A stretch of 42,309 nucleotides of DNA, taken from contig JAYWGJ010000093.1 in assembly GCA_043778315.1 (NCBI GenBank), forward strand, positions 1-42,309, written 5' to 3'. Under the pieces are notes generated by a model. The model ran no database searches and was not told the DNA's origin. It worked only from the letters and a program-made list of their open reading frames with translations. The DNA comes from JBEEMU01 sp043778315. GTDB lineage: Bacteria; Bacteroidota; Bacteroidia; Chitinophagales; Saprospiraceae. Both the position numbers and the translations under genes were made by a program. How positions within the stretch are numbered: position 1 is the stretch's first letter; every line of letters starts with the position of its first letter. Of the stretch, positions 8,276 to 17,628 are shown piece by piece.

Positions 8276-9169
8276 TTAGAGTAAATCTAACAAACGGTTT
8301 AGGTCCGTGCCGTCGGCGTAGTGTATCGTGATTTGCCCTTTGCCGTCGTCGCCTTGCTTAAATTGTACCTTCGTACCGAACTTATGTGACAGGTCAGATT
8401 GCACTTTTTTGTGTTCGACAGTCAGATTATCTTTTTTGGGCGCGGCGGTCTTTGGTTTCGGTTCGGTATGACTGCGGATTAATTCTTCGAGGCGACGCAC
8501 GGTGAGCGCGTTTTTCACCGTCTCGTGATAGAGCGAAAGCTGCACGGCGATGTCGTCCACACCGACTAAGGCGCGGGCGTGTCCCATCGTTATCAAAGAT
8601 TTTTTGACCCCGAGTTGCAATTCAGGTGGGAGTTTGAGCAGGCGCATTGTGTTACTCACCGTACTGCGCTCTTTACCAACCCGTTGCGCGAGTTGTTCAT
8701 GTGTAAACGAACACTCGTCCATCAAGCGTTTGTAGCTGATTGCGACTTCTATCGGGTTCAGTTCGGCGCGCTGAATGTTCTCGACCAACGCCATTTCGAG
8801 CATTTCTTGGTCGTTTGCCAAGCGGATATAAGCAGGAACTTCGGTGAGTCCTGCGAGTGCGGAAGCGCGAAAACGGCGTTCGCCAGAGATTAATTGATAC
8901 GCGCCTTCGTGCAAACGGCGCACCGTAATCGGCTGTATCAAGCCGTGAGTTTTGAGCGACTCGGCGAGTTCGGCGAGTGCAGTCGCGTCAAATTCGCTGC
9001 GCGGTTGCCACGGATTTACCTCTATTTGTGACAGCAGAATTGTCGCGATAGTGTTCGCGAGTTCCTGTACGACGGCTTGTTTGCCTGCGTCGGTCGCTAT
9101 GTCTTTTTCTATGTTGTTAAGGAGTGCTTTGATGCCGCGCCCAAGCGCACGTTTTTCTTTTTCTGCCAT
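8276..9169 (-). CDS. parB: Chromosome partitioning protein ParB
   Basis: ParB is a CTP-dependent DNA clamp that loads at parS sites near the origin and works with ParA to segregate chromosomes. The sequence starts MAEKEKRALGRGIKALL, the typical N-terminus that contacts ParA. The ParB/Srx nuclease-like domain follows, with QPITVRR and the signature GERRFRAS (near residue 95). The KorB-type helix-turn-helix comes next (SFTHEQLAQRVGKERSTVSN), and the C-terminal dimerisation region ends DLNRLLDLL. The start at 9169 is preferred to TTG at 9208 because homologues begin at this Met. No parA gene is adjacent: the next gene upstream is cytochrome c assembly. DUF5683 follows after 124 bp. Confidence 0.95.
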   Translation of the reverse strand: MAEKEKRALGRGIKALLNNIEKDIATDAGKQAVVQELANTIATILLSQIEVNPWQPRSEFDATALAELAESLKTHGLIQPITVRRLHEGAYQLISGERRFRASALAGLTEVPAYIRLANDQEMLEMALVENIQRAELNPIEVAISYKRLMDECSFTHEQLAQRVGKERSTVSNTMRLLKLPPELQLGVKKSLITMGHARALVGVDDIAVQLSLYHETVKNALTVRRLEELIRSHTEPKPKTAAPKKDNLTVEHKKVQSDLSHKFGTKVQFKQGDDGKGQITIHYADGTDLNRLLDLL

Positions 9170-9287
9170 GATTTGGTCAATTGATTTAACTAAATCGCAA
9201 AAATACAAAAAATCTAGTGCAGTTGGTAATTTATGATAATATTTATACGAGTATAAACCATAAATAATTGACTATCAATGTATTGTT

Positions 9288-11807
9288 TTAATTACTAACA
9301 GCATTCACTTTTTTGATGCGCTGCCACATCGCCATCAGCAGCCCGAGCATCATCATCGTTGAGCCTATCCAAACCAAGTTGATACCAGGAAAAACAATTG
9401 CACTTAGGACGATAAAATCACGTTTCGGCTGCGTTTCGCCTACGCTGAGAAATATTTTTTTCTTAAAACCGTCTATTTTATCAAAACGAAAAATCAAGCC
9501 TGCCGTTTTTGCCTCTGTTTCGCTGCCTTGCCCCGTGTTGTCGTGTATGGTGTAACGCGGACGGCTTTCTATGACATTATTATTGTCTAATTCGCGGATT
9601 TTTAGGACGGCTTCCACCGCAATATCGTCGCCGTGAACGTCAGGGTCTTTGTCTGCCGTTATCGGCACTAAGCCCTCATAAGTGACATAGTTTTTGGTCG
9701 TAAATATGGTATCGCCAACGCTCAATTCATGTTTTTTGAACTGAATAGTATCGCGGCTTTTGGCAGCAGCCATCGGGTCGGCTTCGTCTATCGGCAACGA
9801 AACGATGTGCGTAAATACGTCTTTGGTGAAGTAGCGTTTGGTACTCGGATTTGATGCGGCTACTTTGTCCTTTTCAATCGTGTAAAGCACGTTTGGACGC
9901 AAATCAAACTCCTCTTGCACCTTTTTATTTTTATCAAAACGCTTGTAATGCACCGTGAAAAAACGGCTCAATCCTTCTACTGTATCCGACTTATAAGTCA
10001 ATTCATAATCCGACATTTGTGTAGGTAAACCCTTGTATAACAAGACATTATTAGCTGCATCTTCCGCAGTAAAACCTTCTTGCGTGTTCGCGCCTACTTT
10101 CATAAAACTCTCTTTCGATATTTGCAATTTATTAGCACCCGAAAATAGTGCGCCTATCATTAGCAAAGCAAAACCGATATGTGCTACTGCGCCACCAGCG
10201 ATAGGAATTTTATTTTTTATAACATAAAATAAAAAATCTGCATTGGCTAAAATACCAAAATAAGAACTAAACAAAAGCAAGTAAAACTGCCAAGCCGTGA
10301 AGCCGCCAAAGTAAATAGTTGCGCCTGTAAGTACGGCACTCGCCACTACCGAAACACCTAATCTTGTGACAGCTTTTTTGTTGATATTCAAGCGGTAACG
10401 GAACGCATAGCCCACGCCACTAAACAGCCCCATCAGTATGCCAATCCATATTTGGTATTGATTATAATGTGCAATTGCGTTATTTGGCGGACGACGAATA
10501 TAGTCTTGCGCCTTGAAGTGTAGCGCGTCGCCGAGTACCGTAATTATTTTATTCCATACGGGAATAGAGGTCGTGAAAGTGATGAGTATGGAAGAAAATA
10601 GTAGCACTAATGTGCCAATAAACATCCAAAATTCTCGCGTGTAAACGGATTCTTCCTTGACGGGTTCAGGTATTTTTCTATAATTTTTGAAGAATAAGCC
10701 GTATCCGATTATCGTAAATAAACCAATAAAACCGATTAATTGCCATTCTAAACCCATTTCCGTGAAGGCGTGTACCGACGTATCGCCGAGTATGCCGCTT
10801 CGCGTGAGAAATGTGGAGTAGGTGATGAGCAAAAACGAGCCGATGGAAAACGCAAACGCGGCACGCAGTGAGTGACCCGTAGCGCGTGCCACTAACATCG
10901 AGTGAATAGCTGCCACGAGTATTAGCCACGGCACGAGCGACATATTTTCTACGGGGTCCCACGCCCAATATCCGCCAAACGACAAGGCTTCGTAAGCCCA
11001 CGCGCCGCCCATCAAAATACCCGTACCGAGTACCGCGCCCGACATCAACGCCCACGGCAGCGCGGGCTGTACCCATTCGCTAAATCGGCGCGTCCACAAA
11101 CCCGCCACCGCGAACGCGAAAGGGATAGAAGTAGAGGCGAAACCGTAGAAAAGCGTAGGCGGGTGAATGGTCATCCACCAGTTTTGTAACAATGGATTTA
11201 AGCCTTTACCTTGTATTTTGTGTAGGTAATCGGGGCTTGAAAATATGGGTGCTTCGGGCATCGCTTCGCGCAAAAGCATCAACGGATTGCTACCCAAACG
11301 CCATTCGCCGCCGCTCCAAGACGGGAAATAAATACCCAAAATCATGGTCACTAATACGATTTGTATGAGTGCCAAAATCGTCATCACAGGTGCTTCCCAC
11401 GTCTTCGCGGAGCGGATAAGGAGCGCGCCGAAAAACGTATGCCAGAACATCCAAAGCAGAAAACTACCTTCTTGTTCTTGCCAAAATGCAGAAAAAATGT
11501 ACTTGAATGGCAGTTGCTCGTTCACCACTTTCCACGCAAAATGATATTCGTAGCGGTGATTGACTAAGACGTAAAAAATACACGCCATCGTGCCTACAAT
11601 CCCTACGCCGTGCGCCGCGAATGCTGCGCGACCTACGCGCAACCAATTCAGTGTATCGACGCTTAAAGCGGTTTCGGCTCCCGCCACAACACCTGCGCGG
11701 GTCACTTTATAGTACGCAAACGCACTTAAAATACCCGAAACGAACGCTAAAAGGACTAAAAAGTGACCTAATTGTCCTACAAAAAGGTTTTCTCCAATAT
11801 ATTGCAT
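9288..11807 (-). CDS. ccmF: CcmF/CcsA-type cytochrome c assembly protein
   Basis: An 839-residue polytopic inner-membrane protein of the heme-handling superfamily, which delivers heme to apocytochrome c in the periplasm. It has the conserved WWMTIHPPTLFYGF histidine segment (near residue 210), the tryptophan-rich WWD-type motif GGYWAWDPVENMSLVPWL (near residue 280) and the following HSMLVARATGHSLR histidines. Roughly 14-15 hydrophobic helices are visible, with a large extracytoplasmic domain at residues ~560-800. It is longer than proteobacterial CcmF (about 650 residues), the extra length being mainly in that domain. No other ccm genes are in the window. It starts at ATG 11807, and a structured repeat element lies about 60 bp upstream. 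Confidence 0.85.
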   Translation of the reverse strand: MQYIGENLFVGQLGHFLVLLAFVSGILSAFAYYKVTRAGVVAGAETALSVDTLNWLRVGRAAFAAHGVGIVGTMACIFYVLVNHRYEYHFAWKVVNEQLPFKYIFSAFWQEQEGSFLLWMFWHTFFGALLIRSAKTWEAPVMTILALIQIVLVTMILGIYFPSWSGGEWRLGSNPLMLLREAMPEAPIFSSPDYLHKIQGKGLNPLLQNWWMTIHPPTLFYGFASTSIPFAFAVAGLWTRRFSEWVQPALPWALMSGAVLGTGILMGGAWAYEALSFGGYWAWDPVENMSLVPWLILVAAIHSMLVARATGHSLRAAFAFSIGSFLLITYSTFLTRSGILGDTSVHAFTEMGLEWQLIGFIGLFTIIGYGLFFKNYRKIPEPVKEESVYTREFWMFIGTLVLLFSSILITFTTSIPVWNKIITVLGDALHFKAQDYIRRPPNNAIAHYNQYQIWIGILMGLFSGVGYAFRYRLNINKKAVTRLGVSVVASAVLTGATIYFGGFTAWQFYLLLFSSYFGILANADFLFYVIKNKIPIAGGAVAHIGFALLMIGALFSGANKLQISKESFMKVGANTQEGFTAEDAANNVLLYKGLPTQMSDYELTYKSDTVEGLSRFFTVHYKRFDKNKKVQEEFDLRPNVLYTIEKDKVAASNPSTKRYFTKDVFTHIVSLPIDEADPMAAAKSRDTIQFKKHELSVGDTIFTTKNYVTYEGLVPITADKDPDVHGDDIAVEAVLKIRELDNNNVIESRPRYTIHDNTGQGSETEAKTAGLIFRFDKIDGFKKKIFLSVGETQPKRDFIVLSAIVFPGINLVWIGSTMMMLGLLMAMWQRIKKVNAVSN

Positions 11808-11865
11808 ATTTTTATTTTATAATTTTTGTGGTGTGTTTTGCTGCGCAAAGGTAACTATATGTTTT

Positions 11866-11997
11866 AAAATAAACGACATTATCGGGAACGAAGAAAAATA
11901 GTTAAACCGTAGCTGCTACCCTCTAAGGAGGTGCTGGGGGAGGCTTACGTAGGGTTAAGCTATTTTTTGAGTGTAGATAAAGAATGTCGGTTATTTT
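11866..11997. repeat. Structured dispersed repeat, copy 1
   Basis: This is a long imperfect palindrome. The outer arms aaaataaacgacatt (11866-11880) and aatgtcggttatttt (11983-11997) pair with one mismatch. The middle arms gaaaaatag / ctattttttg and tagttaaacc / gggttaagcta follow, and the inner hairpin is ccctctaaggaggtg. A second copy at 17629-17766 shares the interior but has different, internally complementary outer arms. The rest of the 11808-12156 gap is AT-rich with nothing further recognised. Confidence 0.8.
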
Positions 11998-12156
11998 ATT
12001 TCAGCTAAATAGTTTAAGTACGAATTTGTTTAATGTGTTTTAATTAACCAGCACCCAGCTCAACTTCACCCCCAATACACCAAATTAAACAATTTTTACT
12101 GTTATTTAGTTGAGTATTTTTATTATTAAACGTAAAAATTTCAGTTTTGAGCAGTT

Positions 12157-13056
12157 TCAAAACAACTTTTTTTGCAATACAAAATACGGCTCGTCTGTCG
12201 CGCCAAAGCCTTTATTATATTCCGCGATGCCCGCTATCATCGAGCCACAAAAATCGAGGGTGAAAGCACTATTAGCATATTTTTGTATCAAATATTCGTG
12301 TAAAACGCGAGTAATACGCCTTTTTTTGCCTGTTTCGGTTGTGCAACACGACACTATATATATCCGATTTTTTGTTTTGATATAAAAAACCGCGCCTAAT
12401 ATATCTTGGGTTACAATACTTTTTATAGCAATAATGTGACCTATATTTTGATGTAAACTTGCTGTAATTAGGCGTTCGTGTAGTAGCGTGTACTGCTTTT
12501 TATTGGCATCAAATTCTTCCAAAATAGTGTTTTCATGCAGTTGCAAATAGCTTTTTACGTCATAATCTACCAATTCAAAATCGCGCATCACTTTTTTAAG
12601 TGCGGTTTTGTGGTCACGTCTGAAATTGGCGTGCAACGCCTCATAATTCGCCTGCAAAGGCAGTATTTGGTTTTGTCGTTCCGCTAAATTCACGCCTTCG
12701 GGCTGCATGGCCCAATGCAAATAAACGGATTTATAACTATCAATAATAAAGGTGTAAAACAAGTGTAAGATATCGTCGGTCAAATCATTTTGGCTATAAA
12801 CGCCGTATTTTTGTACCAATAAAGGTTGGTATAAACTCTTGAAAAACAGCTTTTTACGATGATAGGGTAGGGGACAAACCCACTCGTAATCGCCCAAAAC
12901 GAGCGCGTCCCAACGGCTGCCGCACACCGCGTCTAAGCACCAAGCAGCCGCAAACGGACTGCCGTTTTTGGCTGCCGTAACTGTCGCGTCCCATTTTTGT
13001 TTATCGATATTTTTATTGGCGATAAGCCGCAAATTAGCAATCATATTATTAGTCAT
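12157..13056 (-). CDS. GNAT/FemAB-like acyltransferase-fold protein
   Basis: A 299-residue soluble protein resembling the FemAB-type double-GNAT proteins. The N-terminal part reads DKQKWDATVTAAKNGSPFAAAWCLDAVC and contains a PLPYHRKKLFFKSLYQPLLVQKYGVYS segment typical of these families. Then comes an NFRRDHKTALKKV region and a C-terminal acceptor-type region (GAVFYIKTKNRIYIVSCCTTETGKKRRITRVLHEYLI followed by TLDFCGSMIAGIAEYNKGFGA). Enzymes of this fold transfer acyl or aminoacyl groups, for example in cell-wall bridge synthesis, but the substrate cannot be told here. The ATG at 13056 is used; ATG at 13044 is an alternative. It stands alone between the repeat-bearing gap and the divergent tRNA-Arg. 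Confidence 0.65.
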   Translation of the reverse strand: MTNNMIANLRLIANKNIDKQKWDATVTAAKNGSPFAAAWCLDAVCGSRWDALVLGDYEWVCPLPYHRKKLFFKSLYQPLLVQKYGVYSQNDLTDDILHLFYTFIIDSYKSVYLHWAMQPEGVNLAERQNQILPLQANYEALHANFRRDHKTALKKVMRDFELVDYDVKSYLQLHENTILEEFDANKKQYTLLHERLITASLHQNIGHIIAIKSIVTQDILGAVFYIKTKNRIYIVSCCTTETGKKRRITRVLHEYLIQKYANSAFTLDFCGSMIAGIAEYNKGFGATDEPYFVLQKKLF

Positions 13057-13112
13057 ACGCTGTATTATTTTGCAAAAATACTAAAAATTAAATAGCTATT
13101 TTACAAATTTCA

Positions 13113-13143
13113 TTTGTAATATTGAAAAAATGCCTTATCTTTG
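13113..13143 (+). promoter_or_regulatory. Bacteroidota-type promoter for tRNA-Arg
   Basis: TTTG (13113-13116), a 19-bp spacer and TATCTTTG (13136-13143) match the Bacteroidota primary sigma-factor consensus TTTG-N19-TAnnTTTG exactly. The tRNA begins 21 bp downstream. Confidence 0.85.
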
Positions 13144-13164
13144 CAGCGAAATAAATCATTGTTA

Positions 13165-13238
13165 GGTCTTGTAGCTCAGTTGGATAGAGCACCTCACTTC
13201 TAATGAGGCGGTCACAGGTTCGAGCCCTGTCGGGATCA
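13165..13238 (+). tRNA. tRNA-Arg (anticodon UCU)
   Basis: A 74-nt cloverleaf with acceptor stem ggtcttg/cgggatc (with G-U pairs), D arm gctc...gagc, anticodon arm cctca-cttctaa-tgagg giving anticodon TCT, variable loop cggtc and T arm acagg-ttcgagc-cctgt. The discriminator base is A and the CCA tail is not encoded. It reads AGA/AGG arginine codons. Confidence 0.95.
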
Positions 13239-13250
13239 CATTTTTACAAT

Positions 13251-13295
13251 AAAAAATTCCTAAACCCTTGTAATAAAGGTGTTTAGGAATTTTTT
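13251..13295. terminator. Bidirectional terminator between tRNA-Arg and the PKD gene
   Basis: The arms aaaaaattcctaaac and gtttaggaatttttt are perfect complements around a 15-nt centre, with A-rich 5' and T-rich 3' flanks. It serves the convergent tRNA and the minus-strand gene at 13314-15467. Confidence 0.85.
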
Positions 13296-13313
13296 TATTT
13301 ATAATATAATCAA

Positions 13314-15467
13314 TTATTTTAGCAACGTAACATTGCCTTTTTTGCTGTATTCTTTACCTCCGAAGCACTTTGCGCGCAAATAATACCCGTAGCTGTCGGG
13401 CGGCAACGGCTCGTTTTTGTACGTTCCGTCCCAGCCAGAATTGAGGTCGTAGGTCTCAAAAACCTTTTCGCCCCACCTATTATATACTGCAAAATATATT
13501 TCCGTTGTGACGGTGCTGCGCACTAATAAAACATCGTTTTCGCGGTCGCCGTTCGGCGTAAACGAGTTTGGTACAAAAATATACGGCACGTCGCAAACTG
13601 CCGAAATCACATTTATTTTTACGGTATCGTAGCGTTCGCAACCGTAAATATTGGTCGCTTTCGCTATAAAAAACGTACTTTCATTGGCGGTAAGCGAATG
13701 CGCCCGAACGTCCGTATCATTAAAATACGGATTAGGCAACCACACATAGGTCGTGCCGTTTTGGTAACTCGTGATGTCAATATTGTAGGGCTGATTGGCG
13801 AAAACGTTTGTTTTATCTATCGTCGCATCTACAATCGGCTTAGTATCTACGACCTGCACGGTCACGCTGCGCGTCGCGCTGCAAGTATCCAAGTTGTAGG
13901 TTTCAAAAACGGAGGTATAAGTAGTCGTTTTGGTCGGTGTAGCGGTCGGGTTCGGGCTGTTCGGGTTGTCCAAACTGCCGTCATTCGGCAACCAACGAAA
14001 CGTGCCGTTTGTCGGTCTTCGCGACGAATTGATATTGATAGACAAGCCTTTACATATCGTAAGGGTATCGGGTATGCCGACGGCAAACCGTTCTATCGGT
14101 ATTTGTTTGCTGTATTTTTTTTGACAGCCGTTTTTGGACGTTGCGACAAGCGTAACGCCAAAAGTAGGGCTGTTGCCAACCACCGTGATACTTGGATTTT
14201 GCGCCGTACTCGAGCCGCCGCCGTCCCACGTCCATAGCCAATTCGTGATTTGCCAGAGCGGGTCGGTGCTTTTGTCCTTGAATTTCAGCTTTAAAGTGTC
14301 GTTACAAGCGAGGTATTTGAGGTCAAAATCGGCATTAATAGTCGAGTTCCGAATGCAGACCGTTTGTGTAGAGGTATCGTTGCAAGGCTTATTTGGCTCA
14401 GCGATAAGCCGTACTTTATAGCAACCCGTATCGGAGTAGGTGTAGCTCGGCGAGCGTGAACTCGAGGTGTCGGTCGCGCTGCCCAAATTACCGAAATCCC
14501 ACTTAAAATTTGCCGCGCCATTGCTCCTGTTGTCAAAACTAATCGTTTTACCGTCGCACTGCACTTGCGGCGCAAAAAATGCAGAAACGTATATTTTTCC
14601 GCATCGCCCGACGTTGTATTGGAAGTCTCGGCGCGTCGTCGAAATCAGTTTTTTATTCCTATATTCCTCCACACAAACGCCCACTACAAACTGCCCGACG
14701 GTATTCGGCGTACCCGTCAGCAGCCCTGTTTTTGGGTTGATTCGGAGCGGCACGCCGCCCATCATATCGTTGAGACTGTACGGCGGCTGCCAAGTGATGG
14801 GTATATAATTTGGCGGATTTGGCGGTTGGGGACGCGCACCCGCCGCCGAAGTATCCGCGCCCAAAAACGGCGTACAGAGCTTATAAACCAACGAGTCGCC
14901 GTCGGCATCGGTAGCGGAATGGTCAAAAACGATGGGTTTATTGGCGCAAATGAGCGGCGCGGGCCAGTTTTTGAAAAAACAAGACCTGTTGCAACCGCGC
15001 AGCGCGTCTTCGGTGATGAGTGAATAGTACGTCGCGCCCACATCATCAGGGTTCACGATATTATTAATGGTGTAATTGCGGCAGCAACGCTGATACGCCA
15101 TCTGATAGCCGCCTGTGCGAAACGGCAACTGCACGGTATCTATGTATGTGGTGCGTTCTACACAAAAATTGGTCGGTATCACGCCGCACGGGTCGACCAA
15201 ACCGTAGGGAATGGTGTCGCGCCGCCCGTGTTCTACTAATATTTGGAATAAATATTGATTACTGGCAGCAAAAAAACCGACCGAAGCGGGCTGGTCAAAC
15301 TGCGGAATGCCGTTGTAGCAATCCCTGAAAACGGTTAGCGTGATGCGGTATTGATTATCAAAACCTAAACACTCGTAGTTGAGTTGTCCGCCTACAATGT
15401 GCGTAGCGAACGCTTGTGCTGCCGCAAATTGTAGCAAAAGGAAGAGTAGCGTTTTTTTTGTTGGCAT
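13314..15467 (-). CDS. Secreted PKD-domain protein with gliding-motility/T9SS C-terminal domain
   Basis: A 717-residue exported protein. The signal peptide MPTKKTLLFLLLQFAAAQAFA is followed by THIVGGQLNYECLG, the start of a cysteine-rich N-terminal region common in large Bacteroidota adhesin-like proteins. An Ig-like region (DHSATDADGDSLVYKLC) follows. Two PKD domains lie at ~300-440 (FKWDFGNLGS...YTYSDTGCYKVRL and WLWTWDGGG). The last ~85 residues (FVPNSFTPNGDRENDVL...YNRWGEKVFE...GWDGTYK...YGYYLRAKC) are the CHU_C/gliding motility-associated C-terminal domain, a type IX secretion signal. It is expected to be secreted through T9SS and held at the cell surface, probably for adhesion or matrix functions. 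A type IX system must be encoded elsewhere. A lone gene, it is closed by the bidirectional terminator. Confidence 0.9.
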   Translation of the reverse strand: MPTKKTLLFLLLQFAAAQAFATHIVGGQLNYECLGFDNQYRITLTVFRDCYNGIPQFDQPASVGFFAASNQYLFQILVEHGRRDTIPYGLVDPCGVIPTNFCVERTTYIDTVQLPFRTGGYQMAYQRCCRNYTINNIVNPDDVGATYYSLITEDALRGCNRSCFFKNWPAPLICANKPIVFDHSATDADGDSLVYKLCTPFLGADTSAAGARPQPPNPPNYIPITWQPPYSLNDMMGGVPLRINPKTGLLTGTPNTVGQFVVGVCVEEYRNKKLISTTRRDFQYNVGRCGKIYVSAFFAPQVQCDGKTISFDNRSNGAANFKWDFGNLGSATDTSSSRSPSYTYSDTGCYKVRLIAEPNKPCNDTSTQTVCIRNSTINADFDLKYLACNDTLKLKFKDKSTDPLWQITNWLWTWDGGGSSTAQNPSITVVGNSPTFGVTLVATSKNGCQKKYSKQIPIERFAVGIPDTLTICKGLSININSSRRPTNGTFRWLPNDGSLDNPNSPNPTATPTKTTTYTSVFETYNLDTCSATRSVTVQVVDTKPIVDATIDKTNVFANQPYNIDITSYQNGTTYVWLPNPYFNDTDVRAHSLTANESTFFIAKATNIYGCERYDTVKINVISAVCDVPYIFVPNSFTPNGDRENDVLLVRSTVTTEIYFAVYNRWGEKVFETYDLNSGWDGTYKNEPLPPDSYGYYLRAKCFGGKEYSKKGNVTLLK

Positions 15468-15508
15468 GAGTTTTCATTTTTTTTGCAAGCAATAGAGATA
15501 TTTTACAA

Positions 15509-15516
15509 CAAAAATA
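15509..15516 (-). promoter_or_regulatory. Promoter -7 box for the PKD gene
   Basis: TATTTTTG on the minus strand matches TAnnTTTG and lies about 40 bp ahead of the start codon at 15467. No TTTG at the right spacing is seen. Confidence 0.45.
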
Positions 15517-15590
15517 GAAAATTATTTTGACAAAATAGTTTTTTTAGGTTAATTATAACTTTTACCTACTTTACGCTTTCAAGTTTTACA

Positions 15591-15815
15591 ATGCTTTTAA
15601 TACACAACACCTGCGCTCGTCGCCATACTAAGGTACGCCCAAACACTGTTGAGGTGTGTATCGACGGCACACCATTCTATAGCATGAGTGTTCCGTCACA
15701 CGTTCCTCCAACTACCACCTATCAGCTCTATTTCGGCGTAATAAACATAGACATTTATATTAATACGATGAAAACTACAAAATATTGTCGTCAGACCGTC
15801 GCAGCGTACATTTAA
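15591..15815 (+). CDS. Doubtful small ORF (74 aa)
   Basis: This is the only sizeable ORF in the 370-bp gap 15468-15837, on the opposite strand to its neighbours. It starts at ATG and its base composition is less AT-rich than typical intergenic DNA here. The middle reads VEVCIDGTPFYSMSVPSH and YQLYFGVINIDIYI, which looks like beta-strand protein sequence but matches nothing I know. It may be a remnant of a lost gene. No promoter box or Shine-Dalgarno site supports it. Confidence 0.25.
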   Translation: MLLIHNTCARRHTKVRPNTVEVCIDGTPFYSMSVPSHVPPTTTYQLYFGVINIDIYINTMKTTKYCRQTVAAYI

Positions 15816-15837
15816 CGATGGTATAATTCATAATTAC

Positions 15838-17421
15838 CTAAAATTCCGCCGTAAAACTAAACACTAATTTAGGGAAATTTTCCTCCGCCATCTGCAACGC
15901 CCACGCCGACTCTGCCAAATACACCAACCGACCGTTTTTGTCGTTTGCCATCAGGCGCAAATATCGCTTCGTAAATTCTGCTATTTGCGCCGCGTCGCCG
16001 CTAATCCAGCACGCTTTATGCAAGTGTATCGGCTCGTAGCTGCATGAAGCCGTATATTCGTGTAGCAATCGGAACTGAATGACCTCAAATTGCAGCGCAC
16101 CGACCGTTCCTATTATTTTCCGACCGTTCATTTGCAGCGTAAAAAGTTGCGCTACCCCTTCGTCCATGAGTTGGTCTAAACCCTTCGCTAGTTGTTTCGC
16201 CTTCATCGGGTCGCGGTTTTCCACATAGCGGAACATTTCGGGCGAAAACGACGGAATACCTGTGTAACGCAGTTTTTCGCCCTCTGTTATCGTGTCGCCG
16301 ATTTTGAAATTCCCCGTGTCGTGAATACCAATAATGTCGCCGGGGTACGCCGCGTCGATGACGGATTTGGTATCGCCCATAAAACCAGTTGGCGCAGAAA
16401 ATTTCATATCCTTATTATTTCTGACGTGCAAATAATTCGTGTTGCGCTTAAACTCCCCAGAGCAAACGCGGATAAACGCAATCCTGTCGCGGTGTTTCGG
16501 GTCCATATTAGCGTGTATTTTGAATACAAAACCGCTAAATTTGGCTTCGTCGGGCTGCACTTCGCGGCTTTCGGTGTGCCGCGCAAGCGGCGTAGGTGCT
16601 ATCTCCACAAAGCAATCGAGCAGTTCCTTTACGCCGAAGTTATTCACCGCCGAACCGAAAAACACAGGACTTATTTTGCCCGCCAAATAGTCGGCGCGGT
16701 CAAATGTCGGATATACGCCCGATACCAATTCCAATTCCGTGCGTAATTTATCGGCGGCTTGTGCGCCAATACATTTATCCAATTTCGGGTCATTCAAGTC
16801 TGTAATCTTTATAATATCTTCCTCGTCCGCTTGTTTGCCGTGCGGGCGGAACAGCGCGAGACTTTGGTCGTACATATTATATACACCTTGGAAGTCGTAG
16901 CCCATACCAATCGGGTAGGAGAGTGGGCAAACCTTGATTTTTAGTTTTTCTTCCAGCTCGTCGAGCAAGTCGAACGGGTCTTTACCTTCGCGGTCTAACT
17001 TGTTGATAAACACGATGATAGGCGTGTCGCGCATACGGCACACCTCCACCAATTTTTCCGTCTGCGACTCCACACCTTTCGCCACATCGACCACCACAAT
17101 CACACTATCTACCGCCGTGAGCGTGCGGTAAGTATCTTCCGCGAAGTCTTGGTGACCAGGCGTATCCAAAATATTTATTTTCGTGTCGCGGTACTCAAAC
17201 CCCATCACCGAAGTAGCGACCGAGATACCCCGTTGCCGCTCTATCTCCATAAAATCGGAAGTCGTGCTTTTCTTAATTTTGTTTGATTTCACCGCACCCG
17301 CAATCTGTATCGCGCCGCCAAAAAGAAGGAGCTTTTCGGTGAGCGTCGTTTTTCCGCCGTCAGGGTGTGCTATTACCGCAAAGGTTCTGCGGCGCGCAAT
17401 TTCTTGTTTAAATGATAACAT
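15838..17421 (-). CDS. prfC: Peptide chain release factor 3 (RF3)
   Basis: RF3 is a translational GTPase that removes RF1/RF2 from the ribosome after termination. The 527-residue length is normal. The G domain has the P-loop HPDGGKTT (19-26), where most homologues have HPDAGKTT, the switch region with RGISV (64-68), DTPGHQDF (86-93) and NKLDRE (140-145). Domains II and III follow, with the RF3-typical NRDPMKAKQLAKGLDQLMDEG and VGALQFEVIQFRL. The start is ATG 17421. The gene is monocistronic and diverges from the response regulator at 17955 across a 534-bp gap full of repeats. Confidence 0.96.
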   Translation of the reverse strand: MLSFKQEIARRRTFAVIAHPDGGKTTLTEKLLLFGGAIQIAGAVKSNKIKKSTTSDFMEIERQRGISVATSVMGFEYRDTKINILDTPGHQDFAEDTYRTLTAVDSVIVVVDVAKGVESQTEKLVEVCRMRDTPIIVFINKLDREGKDPFDLLDELEEKLKIKVCPLSYPIGMGYDFQGVYNMYDQSLALFRPHGKQADEEDIIKITDLNDPKLDKCIGAQAADKLRTELELVSGVYPTFDRADYLAGKISPVFFGSAVNNFGVKELLDCFVEIAPTPLARHTESREVQPDEAKFSGFVFKIHANMDPKHRDRIAFIRVCSGEFKRNTNYLHVRNNKDMKFSAPTGFMGDTKSVIDAAYPGDIIGIHDTGNFKIGDTITEGEKLRYTGIPSFSPEMFRYVENRDPMKAKQLAKGLDQLMDEGVAQLFTLQMNGRKIIGTVGALQFEVIQFRLLHEYTASCSYEPIHLHKACWISGDAAQIAEFTKRYLRLMANDKNGRLVYLAESAWALQMAEENFPKLVFSFTAEF

Positions 17422-17628
17422 AAATAAATATAATGATTTTTGTAATTTATTTTATTTTGAGTAGCTAACTTTACACGTTGCCTTGTATTTTGTCCCAAAA
17501 ACCCTGCAAAAGTCGCTAAAAATACGGTCGTATCAAAGAAAATAATGTTTTTGTTTACACAATAAGCAAATCGCACTTTTTCAGATACATTATATATATA
17601 GTGTGTTTGTTTATTTAAGTGTATGTTT

